The notes: generated from the sequence alone by a model not told the origin. Positions 1 to 9,345 are shown, counted from the first letter of the stretch. The stretch is DNA of 55,575 bases from Tissierellia bacterium (GCA_012513395.1 JAAZCH010000141.1:1-55575), one strand, 5' to 3'. Numbers and translations are program-made.

Positions 1-89
1 GCTGGAGCTTCTGCTGGTTTTTTGTCGCCACATGCAACTAAACTAACTAAGCACAGCATTAATGCCATTAATAATGCAAATTTTTTCAT
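1..89 (-). CDS. Lipoprotein, N-terminal fragment (runs off the window)
   Basis: Only the first 29 codons are inside the window. They encode a classic lipoprotein signal peptide: MKK, a hydrophobic stretch, then the lipobox LVAC followed by GDKKPAEAP. The Cys would be lipidated and the mature protein held on the outer face of the membrane. Such a start followed by a Lys/Pro/Ala-rich linker is common in ABC-transporter solute-binding proteins, but the part that would decide the family is missing. The ATG is preceded by a strong GGAGGTG site and a clear promoter. Confidence 0.8.
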   Translation of the reverse strand, partial: MKKFALLMALMLCLVSLVACGDKKPAEAP

Positions 90-109
90 TTTACACCTCC
101 ACATCAACT

Positions 110-137
110 ATTATATTAAATAAATTTAATAATTCAA
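110..137 (-). promoter_or_regulatory. Sigma-A type promoter of the lipoprotein gene
   Basis: On the minus strand there is TTGAAT (-35, at 132-137), a 16-base spacer, then TATAAT (-10, at 110-115), about 20 bases upstream of the ATG at 89. The match is close to the housekeeping consensus. This is a prediction from sequence only. Confidence 0.6.
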
Positions 138-218
138 GGAAATTCGTGAATTTACACATAAAATTCATAAAAGTTTGGAATGTCAGAAGACAATTTCATA
201 ACAAGTTTTCCAGTTAAA

Positions 219-1535
219 TTATTTTCCTATTCTATAAACTGTTCCACCATCTGTTATTGCATACAGCGCTCCATCTATACCAACTTCTAAGTCCCTAAAT
301 CTTTCGCCCAAGTTAGATAATAATCTTTCTTCGCCTACAACTTTTCCATCTTCAATTACAATTCTTGCAATATGTTGGGATCTCAATCCTCCAATAAAAA
401 GGTTGTTTTTCCATTCAGGAATCTCGTCTGAATGATAAAATATCATACCACTGGGAGCCAGTACCGGATCCCAATAATACACTGGCTGTTCCATGGTGTC
501 CTTTTCTGTTATTCCTTCTTCGACCTCCGCTCCACTATACTCTATGCCATAACTAATGATGGGCCATCCATAATTTTTTCCTGGTAAGATTAAATTTAAT
601 TCATCTCCACCTCTCGGCCCCATTTCACTCGCCCAAAGTTCTCCTGATTCTGGATGTATATCTAACCCCTGAACGTTTCTATGCCCATACGAATATATTT
701 TTGATGCCATCTCTCCTTTATCTTCAAAAGGGCCTCCAATAACTGATTTTCCATCACTTGTAATATGAAGAATTTTACCATGACCATTATCTAGTTCTTG
801 AGCTCTCATTCTATTTTCAAATTCCATTCGATCTCCTGTAGATATGAATAAATTACCTTCTCTGTCGATTGCAATTCTACTTCCATAGTGTCCAGAACTT
901 TTATAATATGGAAGAGCTCTGAAAATTACTTCGAAATTCTCCAGCATCCTTTTGTCATCAGATAACATTCCTCGTCCAACTGCTGTTAAATTTCCCTCTG
1001 AAGAAGGTTCTGAAAAAGTAAAATATAAAATTCTATTTTCGGAAAAATCCGGCGCAACTTTCACATCCAACAGTCCGCCTTGACCCCTAGAATCTACTTC
1101 TGGTAGCCCTCCAATTCCTTCGCTTATTTCTCCATTTGTAGACAATATTCTCAAGGATCCTCCCTTTTCTGTAATAACAAAATCCCCTTCTGGTAAGACG
1201 GATATACCCCAAGGTGAATTTAATCCCTTTGCAAATTCCTGAAAACTGTATTCCGTAACAGTTTTTAATCCATTAACCCTAGTTTGTCCTTCAAAATGAG
1301 GCAAGTAATTCGTCTCAGGGGGATTAGTTTCTACAGGAAAATTCAAAGATTCACTTTTTATAGATTCATTTTCTTCAACAACTTGAATGTCTATTTCTTT
1401 TTTGTTATTTTCTACTATTATTTCTTCATTTGTTTCTTCTCTGTTTGCATCTGAAGGAGAATTTACACCTGTATTCCCACACCCAATGAGAAATATACTT
1501 AGTAAAGTCGCCAGTAATAATCTAAATATTTTCAT
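219..1535 (-). CDS. PQQ-type aldose sugar dehydrogenase-like lipoprotein
   Basis: A 438-residue exported protein. Residues 1-19 form a lipoprotein signal ending in the lipobox LIGC, so it should be anchored outside the membrane. A Glu/Asn-rich linker follows to about residue 80. The rest is a six-bladed beta-propeller of the soluble glucose/sorbosone dehydrogenase (GSDH, YliI/Asd) family. Family marks include GQGGLLDVKVAPDF, YSYGHRNVQGLDIHPESG and EMGPRGGDELN. Characterised relatives oxidise aldose sugars with pyrroloquinoline quinone. No PQQ synthesis gene is visible here, so the cofactor and substrate in this anaerobe are open. It is transcribed in the same direction as brnQ but lies beyond brnQ's terminator, so it is probably expressed alone. 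Confidence 0.85.
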   Translation of the reverse strand: MKIFRLLLATLLSIFLIGCGNTGVNSPSDANREETNEEIIVENNKKEIDIQVVEENESIKSESLNFPVETNPPETNYLPHFEGQTRVNGLKTVTEYSFQEFAKGLNSPWGISVLPEGDFVITEKGGSLRILSTNGEISEGIGGLPEVDSRGQGGLLDVKVAPDFSENRILYFTFSEPSSEGNLTAVGRGMLSDDKRMLENFEVIFRALPYYKSSGHYGSRIAIDREGNLFISTGDRMEFENRMRAQELDNGHGKILHITSDGKSVIGGPFEDKGEMASKIYSYGHRNVQGLDIHPESGELWASEMGPRGGDELNLILPGKNYGWPIISYGIEYSGAEVEEGITEKDTMEQPVYYWDPVLAPSGMIFYHSDEIPEWKNNLFIGGLRSQHIARIVIEDGKVVGEERLLSNLGERFRDLEVGIDGALYAITDGGTVYRIGK

Positions 1536-1605
1536 CTCATAATCACCTTCTAGTTATGCTTATTTTTATACTGATACCCTAAAATTTTACAGAAAAATTT
1601 ATTCA

Positions 1606-1657
1606 TAAAAAACTTTCTGTCTTTTAAAATTTAATTTAAAAGATAGAAAGTTTTTTT
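1606..1657 (-). terminator. Rho-independent terminator after brnQ
   Basis: On the minus strand an A-run precedes ACTTTCTaTCTTTTAAA, pairing with TTTAAAAGAcAGAAAGT, followed by a run of T. The hairpin starts about 25 bases past the brnQ stop. Because A and T runs flank both sides, it could act in both directions. Confidence 0.8.
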
Positions 1658-1681
1658 GCGAATGTAATACTAATTCTTAAA

Positions 1682-2938
1682 TTATTTTTCTTCATCCAAT
1701 ATAATAAACACAAATCCCATTAAGAAAACTGGAATTATCCATAAGAAACTTCCAAAGTTAGGCGGCAAAAGCTCCTCTAAATAATGGCTAAACTTCACCA
1801 GAGTCGGTACAAAGGCTCCTGATACCGCACCTATATAAACACTTTTTCTTCTAAATAAGTTGGGAAATAAATTTAGAAATATTAGTACAATAGAAACAGG
1901 ATAAAGAGCTAGTAAAATTGGAACTGAAAATTTTACAATTGAATCTACTCCTCGCACTGCAAAAAACGCACTAAATGCTGTGGATATTAACACAACAGTT
2001 TTGTAACTGAACTTGCCTTTAGATGCATTGCTAAAAAATGTTCCGACAGTAGAAGTCAGCCCTATTGCAGTAGTTAAACAAGCCAAGGCCATGGCTAAGC
2101 TCAAAACGAGTTTTCCCATCTGCCCTAAAAGATTTTCTGCAATATAAATGAGAAGCGGTACTCTTCCAATATCTCCCAAATTCATGGATGAAGTGGTTGC
2201 GCCAATATAAAGCAACCCACCGTATACGATACTCAATGCAATAGACGCAAAAATTCCCGACTTTATCGTCAAATTGACTAGGGTTTTCTTGTCTTTTATG
2301 CCTTTTATTTCAAATCCTTTTATGACCACCGAAGTGAATACCAAGGCCGCCAAAGCGTCCATTGTTTGGTAGCCTTCTTCAAAACTCATTCCAAATACAT
2401 TTTCTATTCCTGTATTAGTAGGTTTCCCTAGGGGAGAAGTTACACCTTTGAAAATTATTAGTGCAAGAGTTATAAGTAAAGCTGGAGTCAAAAATTTTCC
2501 CAACCTGTCTATCATACTCGTGGGATTTAAAACAAAAAATAATACGATGGCAAAGAAAACAATAGAGGAGATAACAGGATTTATTCCTGGCGCTATGCTG
2601 CCCTCTATTACCTCAAAGGTAGTAGCAGCAGTTCTTGGTATTGCCAAACCTGGTCCGATTGCTAACAATATTAAAGTTCCAAATAACAATGAAAATCTAT
2701 TTCCTAATTTTTGTCCAATATTTTCAATACTGCCACCAGCTTTTGTAGTAGCTATAACTCCTAACATGACAATTCCTACAGCAGTTATAGTAAAGCCTAA
2801 AGTGGCTGATATATAATTTGACCCCACCAAAAGTCCTAGAGTAGGCGGAAAAATTAAATTTCCTGCTCCAAAAAACATGGAAAAAAGGGCCAATCCTGAA
2901 ACCAAAACTATATTATTATTATTATTTTTATTTTTCAT
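1682..2938 (-). CDS. brnQ: Branched-chain amino acid transport system carrier (LIVCS family)
   Basis: A 418-residue polytopic membrane protein of the LIVCS family, which imports Leu, Ile and Val with Na+ or H+. The N-terminal part SGLALFSMFFGAGNLIFPP is the family signature, followed by about 12 hydrophobic segments to the C terminus. Full length is normal. The start is ATG with a weak upstream AGGGGG site. The first codons hold an (AAT)n run giving five consecutive Asn residues, an unusual low-complexity start. It is monocistronic, with its own terminator. Transport specificity is inferred from family membership. Confidence 0.92.
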   Translation of the reverse strand: MKNKNNNNNIVLVSGLALFSMFFGAGNLIFPPTLGLLVGSNYISATLGFTITAVGIVMLGVIATTKAGGSIENIGQKLGNRFSLLFGTLILLAIGPGLAIPRTAATTFEVIEGSIAPGINPVISSIVFFAIVLFFVLNPTSMIDRLGKFLTPALLITLALIIFKGVTSPLGKPTNTGIENVFGMSFEEGYQTMDALAALVFTSVVIKGFEIKGIKDKKTLVNLTIKSGIFASIALSIVYGGLLYIGATTSSMNLGDIGRVPLLIYIAENLLGQMGKLVLSLAMALACLTTAIGLTSTVGTFFSNASKGKFSYKTVVLISTAFSAFFAVRGVDSIVKFSVPILLALYPVSIVLIFLNLFPNLFRRKSVYIGAVSGAFVPTLVKFSHYLEELLPPNFGSFLWIIPVFLMGFVFIILDEEK

Positions 2939-3062
2939 AAAAACCCCCTATATGGTAAATAATAACAGTTTCCCATTGTATAGTAAACGGCCAATTCATA
3001 AAATCTAAATCTTTAATTAATTAGTTTTATATGGTTTAATCATATAATCATAAAGTAAGTCA

Positions 3063-3099
3063 AAAAACTCCCCTCATAAAGCTAATTATGAGAGGAGTT
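3063..3099 (-). terminator. Rho-independent terminator of the polysaccharide/tkt operon
   Basis: On the minus strand AACTCCTCTCATAA pairs with TTATGAGGGGAGTT around a 6-base loop and is followed by TTTT. It begins about 10 bases beyond the transketolase stop, so it closes the long operon that begins near 10472. Confidence 0.9.
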
Positions 3100-3108
3100 G
3101 ACATCATA

Positions 3109-5079
3109 TTATTTTAAAATTTTTATTGCTTCATTGTAAACTCTGTCGCCTGTAATTTCTAAATATTCATAGACCTTATCTCCAGGTCCTGATTCTCCAA
3201 ATCTGTCTAGGCCGATGACTTTTCCATCTAGTCCGACGTATTTATACCAAGGCATAGTCGCTGCTGCTTCTATGGATACTCTATTTCTAATATCCTTTGG
3301 CAATACCTCTTCCTTGTACTGTTCGTCTTGGGCGTCGAATAATTCCATACAAGGCATACTCACGACTCTTACTCCATACCCTTTTGCTTCCAATTTTTCT
3401 TTAGCTTCTACGCAGTATTGCACTTCTGATCCACTTGCCATTAAGATAATATCAAGTTCGTCATTTTCTTTCGAAATAATATATCCACCTTTTTCTACAC
3501 CTGCTCCAGTACCCTCTAGGAGTGGTAGAGTTTGTCTAGTTAGTGCTAAAGCGGTAGGAGTTTTTTTAGATTCCACTGCTATCTTCCAAGCATATGCAGT
3601 TTCCACCGCGTCTGCTGGTCTTATGAAATTGATATTTGGCAGCGTTCTAATCATGGAATGTTGCTCGATAGGTTGGTGTGTAGGTCCATCTTCTCCTACA
3701 CCGATACTATCGTGGGTCAATACATAAGTCACAGGAACTTCCATAAGTGCACTTAGCCTCATAGCCCCTTTCAAATAATCTGAGAAAATTAAAAACGTAG
3801 CTACATATGCTTTTACTCCTCCATGAAGTGCCATACCATTTCCAATAGCTGCCATCGCATGTTCTCTTATTCCAAAGTGCATATTTCTTCCAAGTCTATT
3901 TTCTTTTGAGAAGAAGTCAACGCCTTTCATAGTAGTTTTGTTGGAAGCTGCTAAGTCAGCAGAGCCTCCCATTAGAAAATCTACTTTAGACGAGATTCTA
4001 TTTAAAGCTTCTTCAGATGCAAGTCTTGTAGCCAAATCTTTATCGAATTTAAAAAATTCTTCATTAAATAAATCTTCTGGCATTTCTCCCTTCAAAGCTT
4101 TTTGTAAGTCTTCGTAATCCTTTGGATATTTTTCGCTGTATGATTTTTCCAATTCTTTCCAAGCATTATAAACTTCTTCTTTTTCTGCTAATTGTGCTTT
4201 TGTAATTTCATATGCTTCTTCCGGAACTTCAAATGCTTCATATTTCCAATTTAAATACTCTTTCATTTCAGAAATATTTTCTTCGCCAAGGGGTTCGCCA
4301 TGGGCTACAGGTTTTCCTACTTTGTTAGGAACTCCATATCCGATTTGAGTTGTGATTTTAATTAGTGTAGGTTTATTTTTCTCCGCCTTAGCGTCCTCAA
4401 TAGCTGCTAGGATTGCTTCTATATCATTTCCATCTGCGACTTCGAGAACTTGGAAATTAAATGATTCGAATCTTTTGGAAACATCTTCCATAAATGATAT
4501 GTCAGTGCCTCCATCAATGGTTATATGATTTGAGTCGTACAAAATAATCAGCTTATCTAGTCCCAAAGTTCCAGCTAAACTGAGAGCTTCGTAACTAACG
4601 CCTTCCATCAAGTCTCCGTCACCACAAATAGAATAAGTGTAGTGATCAATAAGATTCATATCTTCTTTATTGTATTTCGCAGCTAAATGAGCTTCAGCAA
4701 TTGCCATACCTACTGCCATGGAAAGTCCTTGGCCCAATGGTCCTGTAGTCGCTTCTACTCCTTCAGTCATTCCATACTCTGGATGACCCGGTGTAATACT
4801 TCCGATTTGTCTAAAGTTTTTTAAATCTTCAATAGTCATATTAAAACCGTACATGTGTAGCAAACTATAAAGCAGTGTCGAACCATGTCCTGCAGATAAA
4901 ATAAATCTATCTCTGTTTATCCAGTCCTTGTCCTTAGGATTAATATTTAGGTGTTTACCCCAAATACTATACGCCATTGGAGCAGCCCCTAAGGGAAGTC
5001 CTGGGTGTCCTGAGTTCGCCTTTTGTACAGCATGCGCTGACAAAAACCTCAAACTATTAATTACCGATATGTCTTTCAT
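3109..5079 (-). CDS. tkt: Transketolase
   Basis: A thiamine-diphosphate enzyme of the pentose phosphate pathway that moves two-carbon units between sugar phosphates. It is about 656 residues from the chosen ATG at 5079, which sits behind GGAGGGAGAT and starts MKDISVINSLRFLSA, as the family does; the 15 residues further upstream are unlikely to be used. TPP and substrate motifs are intact: SAGHGSTLLYSLLHMYG, GDGDLMEGVSYEA and HDSIGVGEDGPTHQPIEQ. The start lies 23 bases inside the end of the preceding glycosyltransferase gene. It is thus translationally linked to a surface-polysaccharide operon, possibly for sugar precursor supply (inference). Confidence 0.96.
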   Translation of the reverse strand: MKDISVINSLRFLSAHAVQKANSGHPGLPLGAAPMAYSIWGKHLNINPKDKDWINRDRFILSAGHGSTLLYSLLHMYGFNMTIEDLKNFRQIGSITPGHPEYGMTEGVEATTGPLGQGLSMAVGMAIAEAHLAAKYNKEDMNLIDHYTYSICGDGDLMEGVSYEALSLAGTLGLDKLIILYDSNHITIDGGTDISFMEDVSKRFESFNFQVLEVADGNDIEAILAAIEDAKAEKNKPTLIKITTQIGYGVPNKVGKPVAHGEPLGEENISEMKEYLNWKYEAFEVPEEAYEITKAQLAEKEEVYNAWKELEKSYSEKYPKDYEDLQKALKGEMPEDLFNEEFFKFDKDLATRLASEEALNRISSKVDFLMGGSADLAASNKTTMKGVDFFSKENRLGRNMHFGIREHAMAAIGNGMALHGGVKAYVATFLIFSDYLKGAMRLSALMEVPVTYVLTHDSIGVGEDGPTHQPIEQHSMIRTLPNINFIRPADAVETAYAWKIAVESKKTPTALALTRQTLPLLEGTGAGVEKGGYIISKENDELDIILMASGSEVQYCVEAKEKLEAKGYGVRVVSMPCMELFDAQDEQYKEEVLPKDIRNRVSIEAAATMPWYKYVGLDGKVIGLDRFGESGPGDKVYEYLEITGDRVYNEAIKILK

Positions 5080-5824
5080 TTTCAATATCTCCCTCCAAAA
5101 CAGAATTTTTGTTTGTAATAACATTTATAATAAATCTAGGCAAAGCCATTTGTCTAGCTATTCTACTTGGTTCTTTTATAAGTCTGTAAAGCCATTCCAA
5201 ATTCAAATTGATAAATATATCTGGTGCGCGCTTGCTTTCTCCTGCCAAAATATCTATAACGCCACCATTTCCAATAATAATTTTACCTTTTAATAGTCCC
5301 TTATTTCTCTCAATAAATTCCTCTTGTTTAGGAAATCCTAAACCTATAAAAATGACATCAGGATTTGTTTGATTGATTGAACTAACAATTTCTTCTTCAT
5401 CTTCTAGAGTAAAATACCCGTTTCTATTTCCCACAACTGTCACACCTGGAAAGTCCTTCTCCACGTTATTAGCAGCCTTTTCGCTTATTCCTGGTTTACC
5501 ACCCAGTAAGTATAAATTAAATGGTTTATCCATTCCAATACTCAAAAGTTCCATGGATATATCAAAACCCGTAACTCGTTCTTTAAGGGGAAGTTTTCTT
5601 ATCTTGGAAGCATAAATCAAACCAATTCCATCTGGAACTACTAAATCAAAACCATTTACCAAATCCGCAAATTTTGGTTGGTCTTTTGCTCTCATGGCTA
5701 TCTCCGTATTAGGAGTCGCAATGGTGAATAGTCCATATGAATCCAATTTTTCTTCCAAGAGGATCATGACATCATCTAGGGTGGTGTTCTCTATATTAAT
5801 TCCGAATATCTTCACTCTATCCAT
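5057..5824 (-). CDS. tagA: WecG/TagA/CpsF family glycosyltransferase
   Basis: A 255-residue protein of the WecG/TagA/CpsF (GT26) family. Members transfer N-acetylmannosamine or a related sugar to undecaprenyl-PP-GlcNAc when the linkage unit of wall polysaccharides is made at the inner membrane face. Family marks: FTIATPNTEIAMRA near residue 40, PDGIGLIYASK near 85, and IFIGLGFPKQEEF near 155. It overlaps the csaB gene by 8 bases and the transketolase gene by 23. With CsaB and a Wzy-like polymerase next door, synthesis of a pyruvylated secondary wall polymer is the best reading. The exact sugar cannot be read from sequence. Confidence 0.88.
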   Translation of the reverse strand: MDRVKIFGINIENTTLDDVMILLEEKLDSYGLFTIATPNTEIAMRAKDQPKFADLVNGFDLVVPDGIGLIYASKIRKLPLKERVTGFDISMELLSIGMDKPFNLYLLGGKPGISEKAANNVEKDFPGVTVVGNRNGYFTLEDEEEIVSSINQTNPDVIFIGLGFPKQEEFIERNKGLLKGKIIIGNGGVIDILAGESKRAPDIFINLNLEWLYRLIKEPSRIARQMALPRFIINVITNKNSVLEGDIENERHIGN

Positions 5825-6917
5825 GACGTCCTAGCCTCTCTTCCAATAAGTTTAGAGTTTCTCTAGCTAGTGACTCTTGCCTTTTATTGGAAAGTGTAAT
5901 GGATGTTTTTCTATCATCCAGATTATCCATACAAGAGTCGTATTTTATTCTTAAATTTTCTGCAGTTAGCTCCTCAACCCTTAGATATTCCGTAATAGAT
6001 AGCTCTTCTATTAAACCCGTTACCTTAGGATCATAAATCAATCCGACTATGGGAATATTAGCCTTTGCAGAATATATTAGGGCATGGAGTCTCATTGCTA
6101 AAACAATTTTGCATTTTCTTAAGATGGCTATTATGTCCTCCACCTCATATTTATTTTGCAATAAGTGTATCCTTTTATTTTTACTAATTAATTTAATAGT
6201 TTCAGAGTATTCCACATCATATGGATAGTGCATGGGAACTATTAATATATCCATATCTTCATCAATAAGAGTGTCACAAAATTTTGCAATTTCTCTAGTT
6301 AAGTTCGGAGAACTTTGCCAATTTCTAATGGAAATCCCCAATACATTTTCGCCTAATTCTATGCCTTGGGATTTTAGTATTTCGTCTGCTCTTTCATCAG
6401 AAGATGAGTCTAATAGAAACACAGGGTCAGCAGTCATTTTAAGATTCTCATTGGTCACTCCAATATACTTAGTAAACATGACTGAAGACTTGTCTCGTAG
6501 CGTAATAAAATCCACCTTGTTAAGCACCCTTCTAGTAAGCCACCTATTGAACTTGCTATCAATCGGTCCTATTCCATTCGCAAATACAAATACCTGTTTT
6601 TTCAAAAAATTCGCAAGGGAAAGTAAGCTTAAGTAGTAATATAAACTTCTGCTACTTGTAATGTCTTGGAGAAGACTTCCTCCTCCAAATACAAAACAAT
6701 CCGTCTCCTTCATGGCTTTGAAAACTTCTTTAAAAGAAAATCTATTTACAGAATCTATATCGTAAGCTTTTTTAGTTTTTTCAGGCTCCTTGGATAAAGC
6801 TGTGATTACGAAATCTTCATCCGTCCTTTTTAAATTATCCACCATCGCCTTTAAAATCGCATCGTCACCAGAGTTGTCAAATCCAAAATATCCTGAAAGT
6901 AAAAGTTTTTTAGTCAT
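5817..6917 (-). CDS. csaB: Polysaccharide pyruvyl transferase CsaB
   Basis: About 366 residues of the polysaccharide pyruvyl transferase family, with the N-terminal glycine-rich LLSGYFGFDNSGDDAIL and the mid-protein FGGGSLLQD typical of CsaB. CsaB puts ketal-linked pyruvate on wall polysaccharide; in Bacillus-type organisms this is the anchor for SLH-domain proteins. No SLH protein is in the window. I chose ATG at 6917 (MTKKLLLSG) because AAGGAG lies 11 bases upstream; the in-frame GTG at 6926 is too close to it. The start overlaps the polymerase stop by 8 bases and the stop overlaps tagA. Confidence 0.9.
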   Translation of the reverse strand: MTKKLLLSGYFGFDNSGDDAILKAMVDNLKRTDEDFVITALSKEPEKTKKAYDIDSVNRFSFKEVFKAMKETDCFVFGGGSLLQDITSSRSLYYYLSLLSLANFLKKQVFVFANGIGPIDSKFNRWLTRRVLNKVDFITLRDKSSVMFTKYIGVTNENLKMTADPVFLLDSSSDERADEILKSQGIELGENVLGISIRNWQSSPNLTREIAKFCDTLIDEDMDILIVPMHYPYDVEYSETIKLISKNKRIHLLQNKYEVEDIIAILRKCKIVLAMRLHALIYSAKANIPIVGLIYDPKVTGLIEELSITEYLRVEELTAENLRIKYDSCMDNLDDRKTSITLSNKRQESLARETLNLLEERLGRHG

Positions 6918-8307
6918 TTGACTCACTTCTCCTTAGGATTTTATAGACTTGGTCTTTAGTTTCTACGATCTTAGGCGTGTTGATTTCCATAATATTTATT
7001 GCCATTGCTCCTATCCCCACCAAAGTCCAAAAAGAAAATATTATTTTGGGTAGATACAATACATTTTCTGCAAGTCCGTGGGTAAAAACACCTATAATTC
7101 CTGCCACTACTCCAGCTCCAATATATTTAAAATACTTATCTTGATTGATATATTTAGTTTGGTTTACGAGTTTTATAATTGGATATCTAATAAAGTCCAG
7201 TAACATGACCATAAATATCATAAATCCAGCAAATCCCAATTCTGCAAATATTTGAATAAATGAGTTATGTGCGTGATATGCATTTATTGTTCTGCTATAG
7301 GTTTCAAAAACTTTTTTAAAAGCAAGATGACCCAAACCTACCCCACCAATGAAGTGGTCTTTTATCATGGCATAAGAAATATTGAAAATATTAAATCTGT
7401 GAACGCTGGATGAGTCAGCCAGATTTCCAATACTCAAAATCCGATTCATTATTGAAGCTGGCATAACTAAAAGCACTACAAATCCCATTGGGATTGCCAA
7501 AAGTAATAGTCTAGGATCTACTAAAAGACAATATATAAAAGCTGCCATGGCTATACCTACCCAGCCACCCCTGGACATTGTGAAAATCAAACAGACCAAC
7601 ATGGAGGCAACTGCAGCACCAAATACAAATTTTTTCTTCATATCTTTTGTATGCCAAAACATTCCAACTCCCACAGGGGCAAACATAACTAAATATTCAG
7701 CCAAAGTGTTGGGATTTCCAAATACAGAAAATACTCTAACTCTCATGTCGGGATTAGCTTCAACGTCTACCCACTCCCTGCGTATTTCTACGCCAGTAAA
7801 AATTTGTAAAATTCCTATCAGTGCCACTATTGTCACAGACGCTAGTAGTACAGTTACAAAAATATTGAAATCTTTTCGAGTCTTGATGGTGTTCACTACT
7901 GCAAATATATATGCAAGCCCACCAATATGAAGCCCCAAATCTCTCAAGCTTCCTTTAAAGTCTACTGATGTTACCGTCTGAATAATTAGCACCACTAAAT
8001 AAACAGCAATTATTCCAGAATAAACATTATGAACTATGGTATCTTTTTCTATAAAAACTCTTCTTAAAAAGTATAAAAATCCCAAACCTAAAAATGCCAA
8101 TAAAGCCAAAGTATTTGGCAAAAATGGCATTAAAAAAGTAATTCCAAATACTGCAAATCTAAAATCTACTAATGACAAAAAGCCGCCAATAGCTAAAACC
8201 AAGGCAGCTAAAAAATATTTTGTTCCCACAGTAAAATAAATAATCGCCAAAACCAAGCTTAGAACTACTGGTACAATAAAATTATTTCTCTCGATTTTTC
8301 TTACCAC
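6910..8307 (-). CDS. O-antigen ligase/polymerase-like membrane protein (Wzy_C)
   Basis: A 465-residue polytopic protein with roughly 10-12 hydrophobic segments. It has the O-antigen ligase family loop, seen as FTMSRGGWVGIAM near residue 245 and NAYHAHNSFIQIFAELG near 345. Family members polymerise or ligate lipid-linked glycan repeats on the outer side of the membrane. It sits between a small membrane protein (7-base overlap) and csaB (8-base overlap) and is the likely polymerase or ligase for the glycan made by this operon. Substrate is not deducible. Confidence 0.85.
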   Translation of the reverse strand: MVRKIERNNFIVPVVLSLVLAIIYFTVGTKYFLAALVLAIGGFLSLVDFRFAVFGITFLMPFLPNTLALLAFLGLGFLYFLRRVFIEKDTIVHNVYSGIIAVYLVVLIIQTVTSVDFKGSLRDLGLHIGGLAYIFAVVNTIKTRKDFNIFVTVLLASVTIVALIGILQIFTGVEIRREWVDVEANPDMRVRVFSVFGNPNTLAEYLVMFAPVGVGMFWHTKDMKKKFVFGAAVASMLVCLIFTMSRGGWVGIAMAAFIYCLLVDPRLLLLAIPMGFVVLLVMPASIMNRILSIGNLADSSSVHRFNIFNISYAMIKDHFIGGVGLGHLAFKKVFETYSRTINAYHAHNSFIQIFAELGFAGFMIFMVMLLDFIRYPIIKLVNQTKYINQDKYFKYIGAGVVAGIIGVFTHGLAENVLYLPKIIFSFWTLVGIGAMAINIMEINTPKIVETKDQVYKILRRSESND

Positions 8308-8849
8308 CAGTTCTCACCGCCTTTATCTTCTTCAAATAAATCTAAAAAGAAATTAATAAATGCTGACTCTTTAATAGCTATTAATTCCAATCCATTTAAG
8401 TGAATCCCAAATAATCCTAATCCAATTAAAAATAAATTGAATAATAGAGGAATCCCTTTATATCCCAAAAAATTTCCTATGATCAATATGAGCCCCAACA
8501 ATACGAAAGTCTCATAAAATAATCTTAAAGCAGAAGCTATAGAGCTAGAATAATATCCCAAGCCCTTTGAAACCTCTGAACCAAAAGCAATCCTATTAAC
8601 AAAATCTTTTAAAAAATCCAATACCTTGTCCATCAGCATAAAAATATATCCAACTCCTTTGTAAGTAAAGGAATTTTTGAAAATACTTTCACTGCTTCTA
8701 TTAAAGCCATGCAATAAGGATCCTCTATAGATTATTCTAATGTATCTTTCAAGGGTTGAAAAAATATGACAAGTGAGACTGTGTTTATACATTTTTTGTA
8801 CTGACCTAGTTATAGTCATAATTAGGCCGATAAAAATGCTATTATACAT
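8301..8849 (-). CDS. Small membrane protein of the wall-polysaccharide operon
   Basis: About 182 residues. I do not recognise a named family with certainty. The N-terminal two thirds carries basic and aromatic residues, then comes MDKVLDFLKDFVNRIAFGSE, two or three membrane segments (RLFYETFVLLGLILIIGNFLG and IPLLFNLFLIGLGLFGIHL) and the charged tail FLDLFEEDKGGENWW. ATG at 8849 is chosen over GTG at 8852 because AGGAG lies 7 bases upstream. It lies between the DUF4330 gene and the polymerase and overlaps the latter, so a role in glycan assembly or export is a context inference only. Confidence 0.7.
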   Translation of the reverse strand: MYNSIFIGLIMTITRSVQKMYKHSLTCHIFSTLERYIRIIYRGSLLHGFNRSSESIFKNSFTYKGVGYIFMLMDKVLDFLKDFVNRIAFGSEVSKGLGYYSSSIASALRLFYETFVLLGLILIIGNFLGYKGIPLLFNLFLIGLGLFGIHLNGLELIAIKESAFINFFLDLFEEDKGGENWW

Positions 8850-8859
8850 CACTTCACTC

Positions 8860-9345
8860 CTATTCAGTAATCTCCATATTAGTTACAACTCCAAAGGAAG
8901 CAAACTTTTTATTCTTAAGTCTGAATTGGATACCAACTCTAGTTTGTTCCCCACCTGCAGTGTAGTATTGATCCGTTTCTTCTAGATTTGCCTTCACTTT
9001 TATTTGTGCCAAAAACTTTCTAGGAACTTCTGCTTCAATCCATCTGCCGTTGTAATCTACTCTTTCCTTAAAGGGTTCAATATTAACATCTACTATCTCA
9101 CCAATATAAGTGCCTTTGTCGTAATGATAAACAGGATCTCCTACTTGTATTTGATCCACTGTAACTTGTCTTATATCTGAAATCTCATATGTTACGATTC
9201 CTTCTTTTGTGGCAGATGTCGTTACGATGCCTTTGCCCATTCTAGAAACTCCAAACACCGCCAAAGCCAAAACTGCCAACAATACCAATAAATCAATTAT
9301 GTTTATTATCCCAAACAATCTACCTTTTCCATCTATTAATCTCAT
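8860..9345 (-). CDS. DUF4330 domain protein, membrane anchored
   Basis: 161 residues beginning MRLIDGKGRLFGIINIIDL, the usual start of DUF4330 proteins. One membrane segment follows (residues about 18-35) and then an extracytoplasmic beta-rich domain (GDPVYHYDKGTYIGEIVDVN, FRLKNKKFASFG). DUF4330 has no known biochemical role but repeatedly occurs beside CsaB/glycosyltransferase genes in Clostridia. The start overlaps the GT4 stop by 4 bases and has a GGAGG site. A structural partner of the polysaccharide machinery is an inference. Confidence 0.85.
   Translation of the reverse strand: MRLIDGKGRLFGIINIIDLLVLLAVLALAVFGVSRMGKGIVTTSATKEGIVTYEISDIRQVTVDQIQVGDPVYHYDKGTYIGEIVDVNIEPFKERVDYNGRWIEAEVPRKFLAQIKVKANLEETDQYYTAGGEQTRVGIQFRLKNKKFASFGVVTNMEITE

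Noticed and set aside
2448..2816. Plus-strand ORF opposite brnQ
   Set aside because: Fully inside brnQ on the other strand, with low-complexity residues, no ribosome binding site and no recognisable domain.
3215..3727. 170-codon plus-strand ORF opposite transketolase
   Set aside because: Shadow of a strongly conserved gene; Ser/Pro-rich translation typical of antisense frames.
4928..5293. Plus-strand ORF across the tagA/tkt junction
   Set aside because: Antisense to two well-supported overlapping genes, with no start signal.
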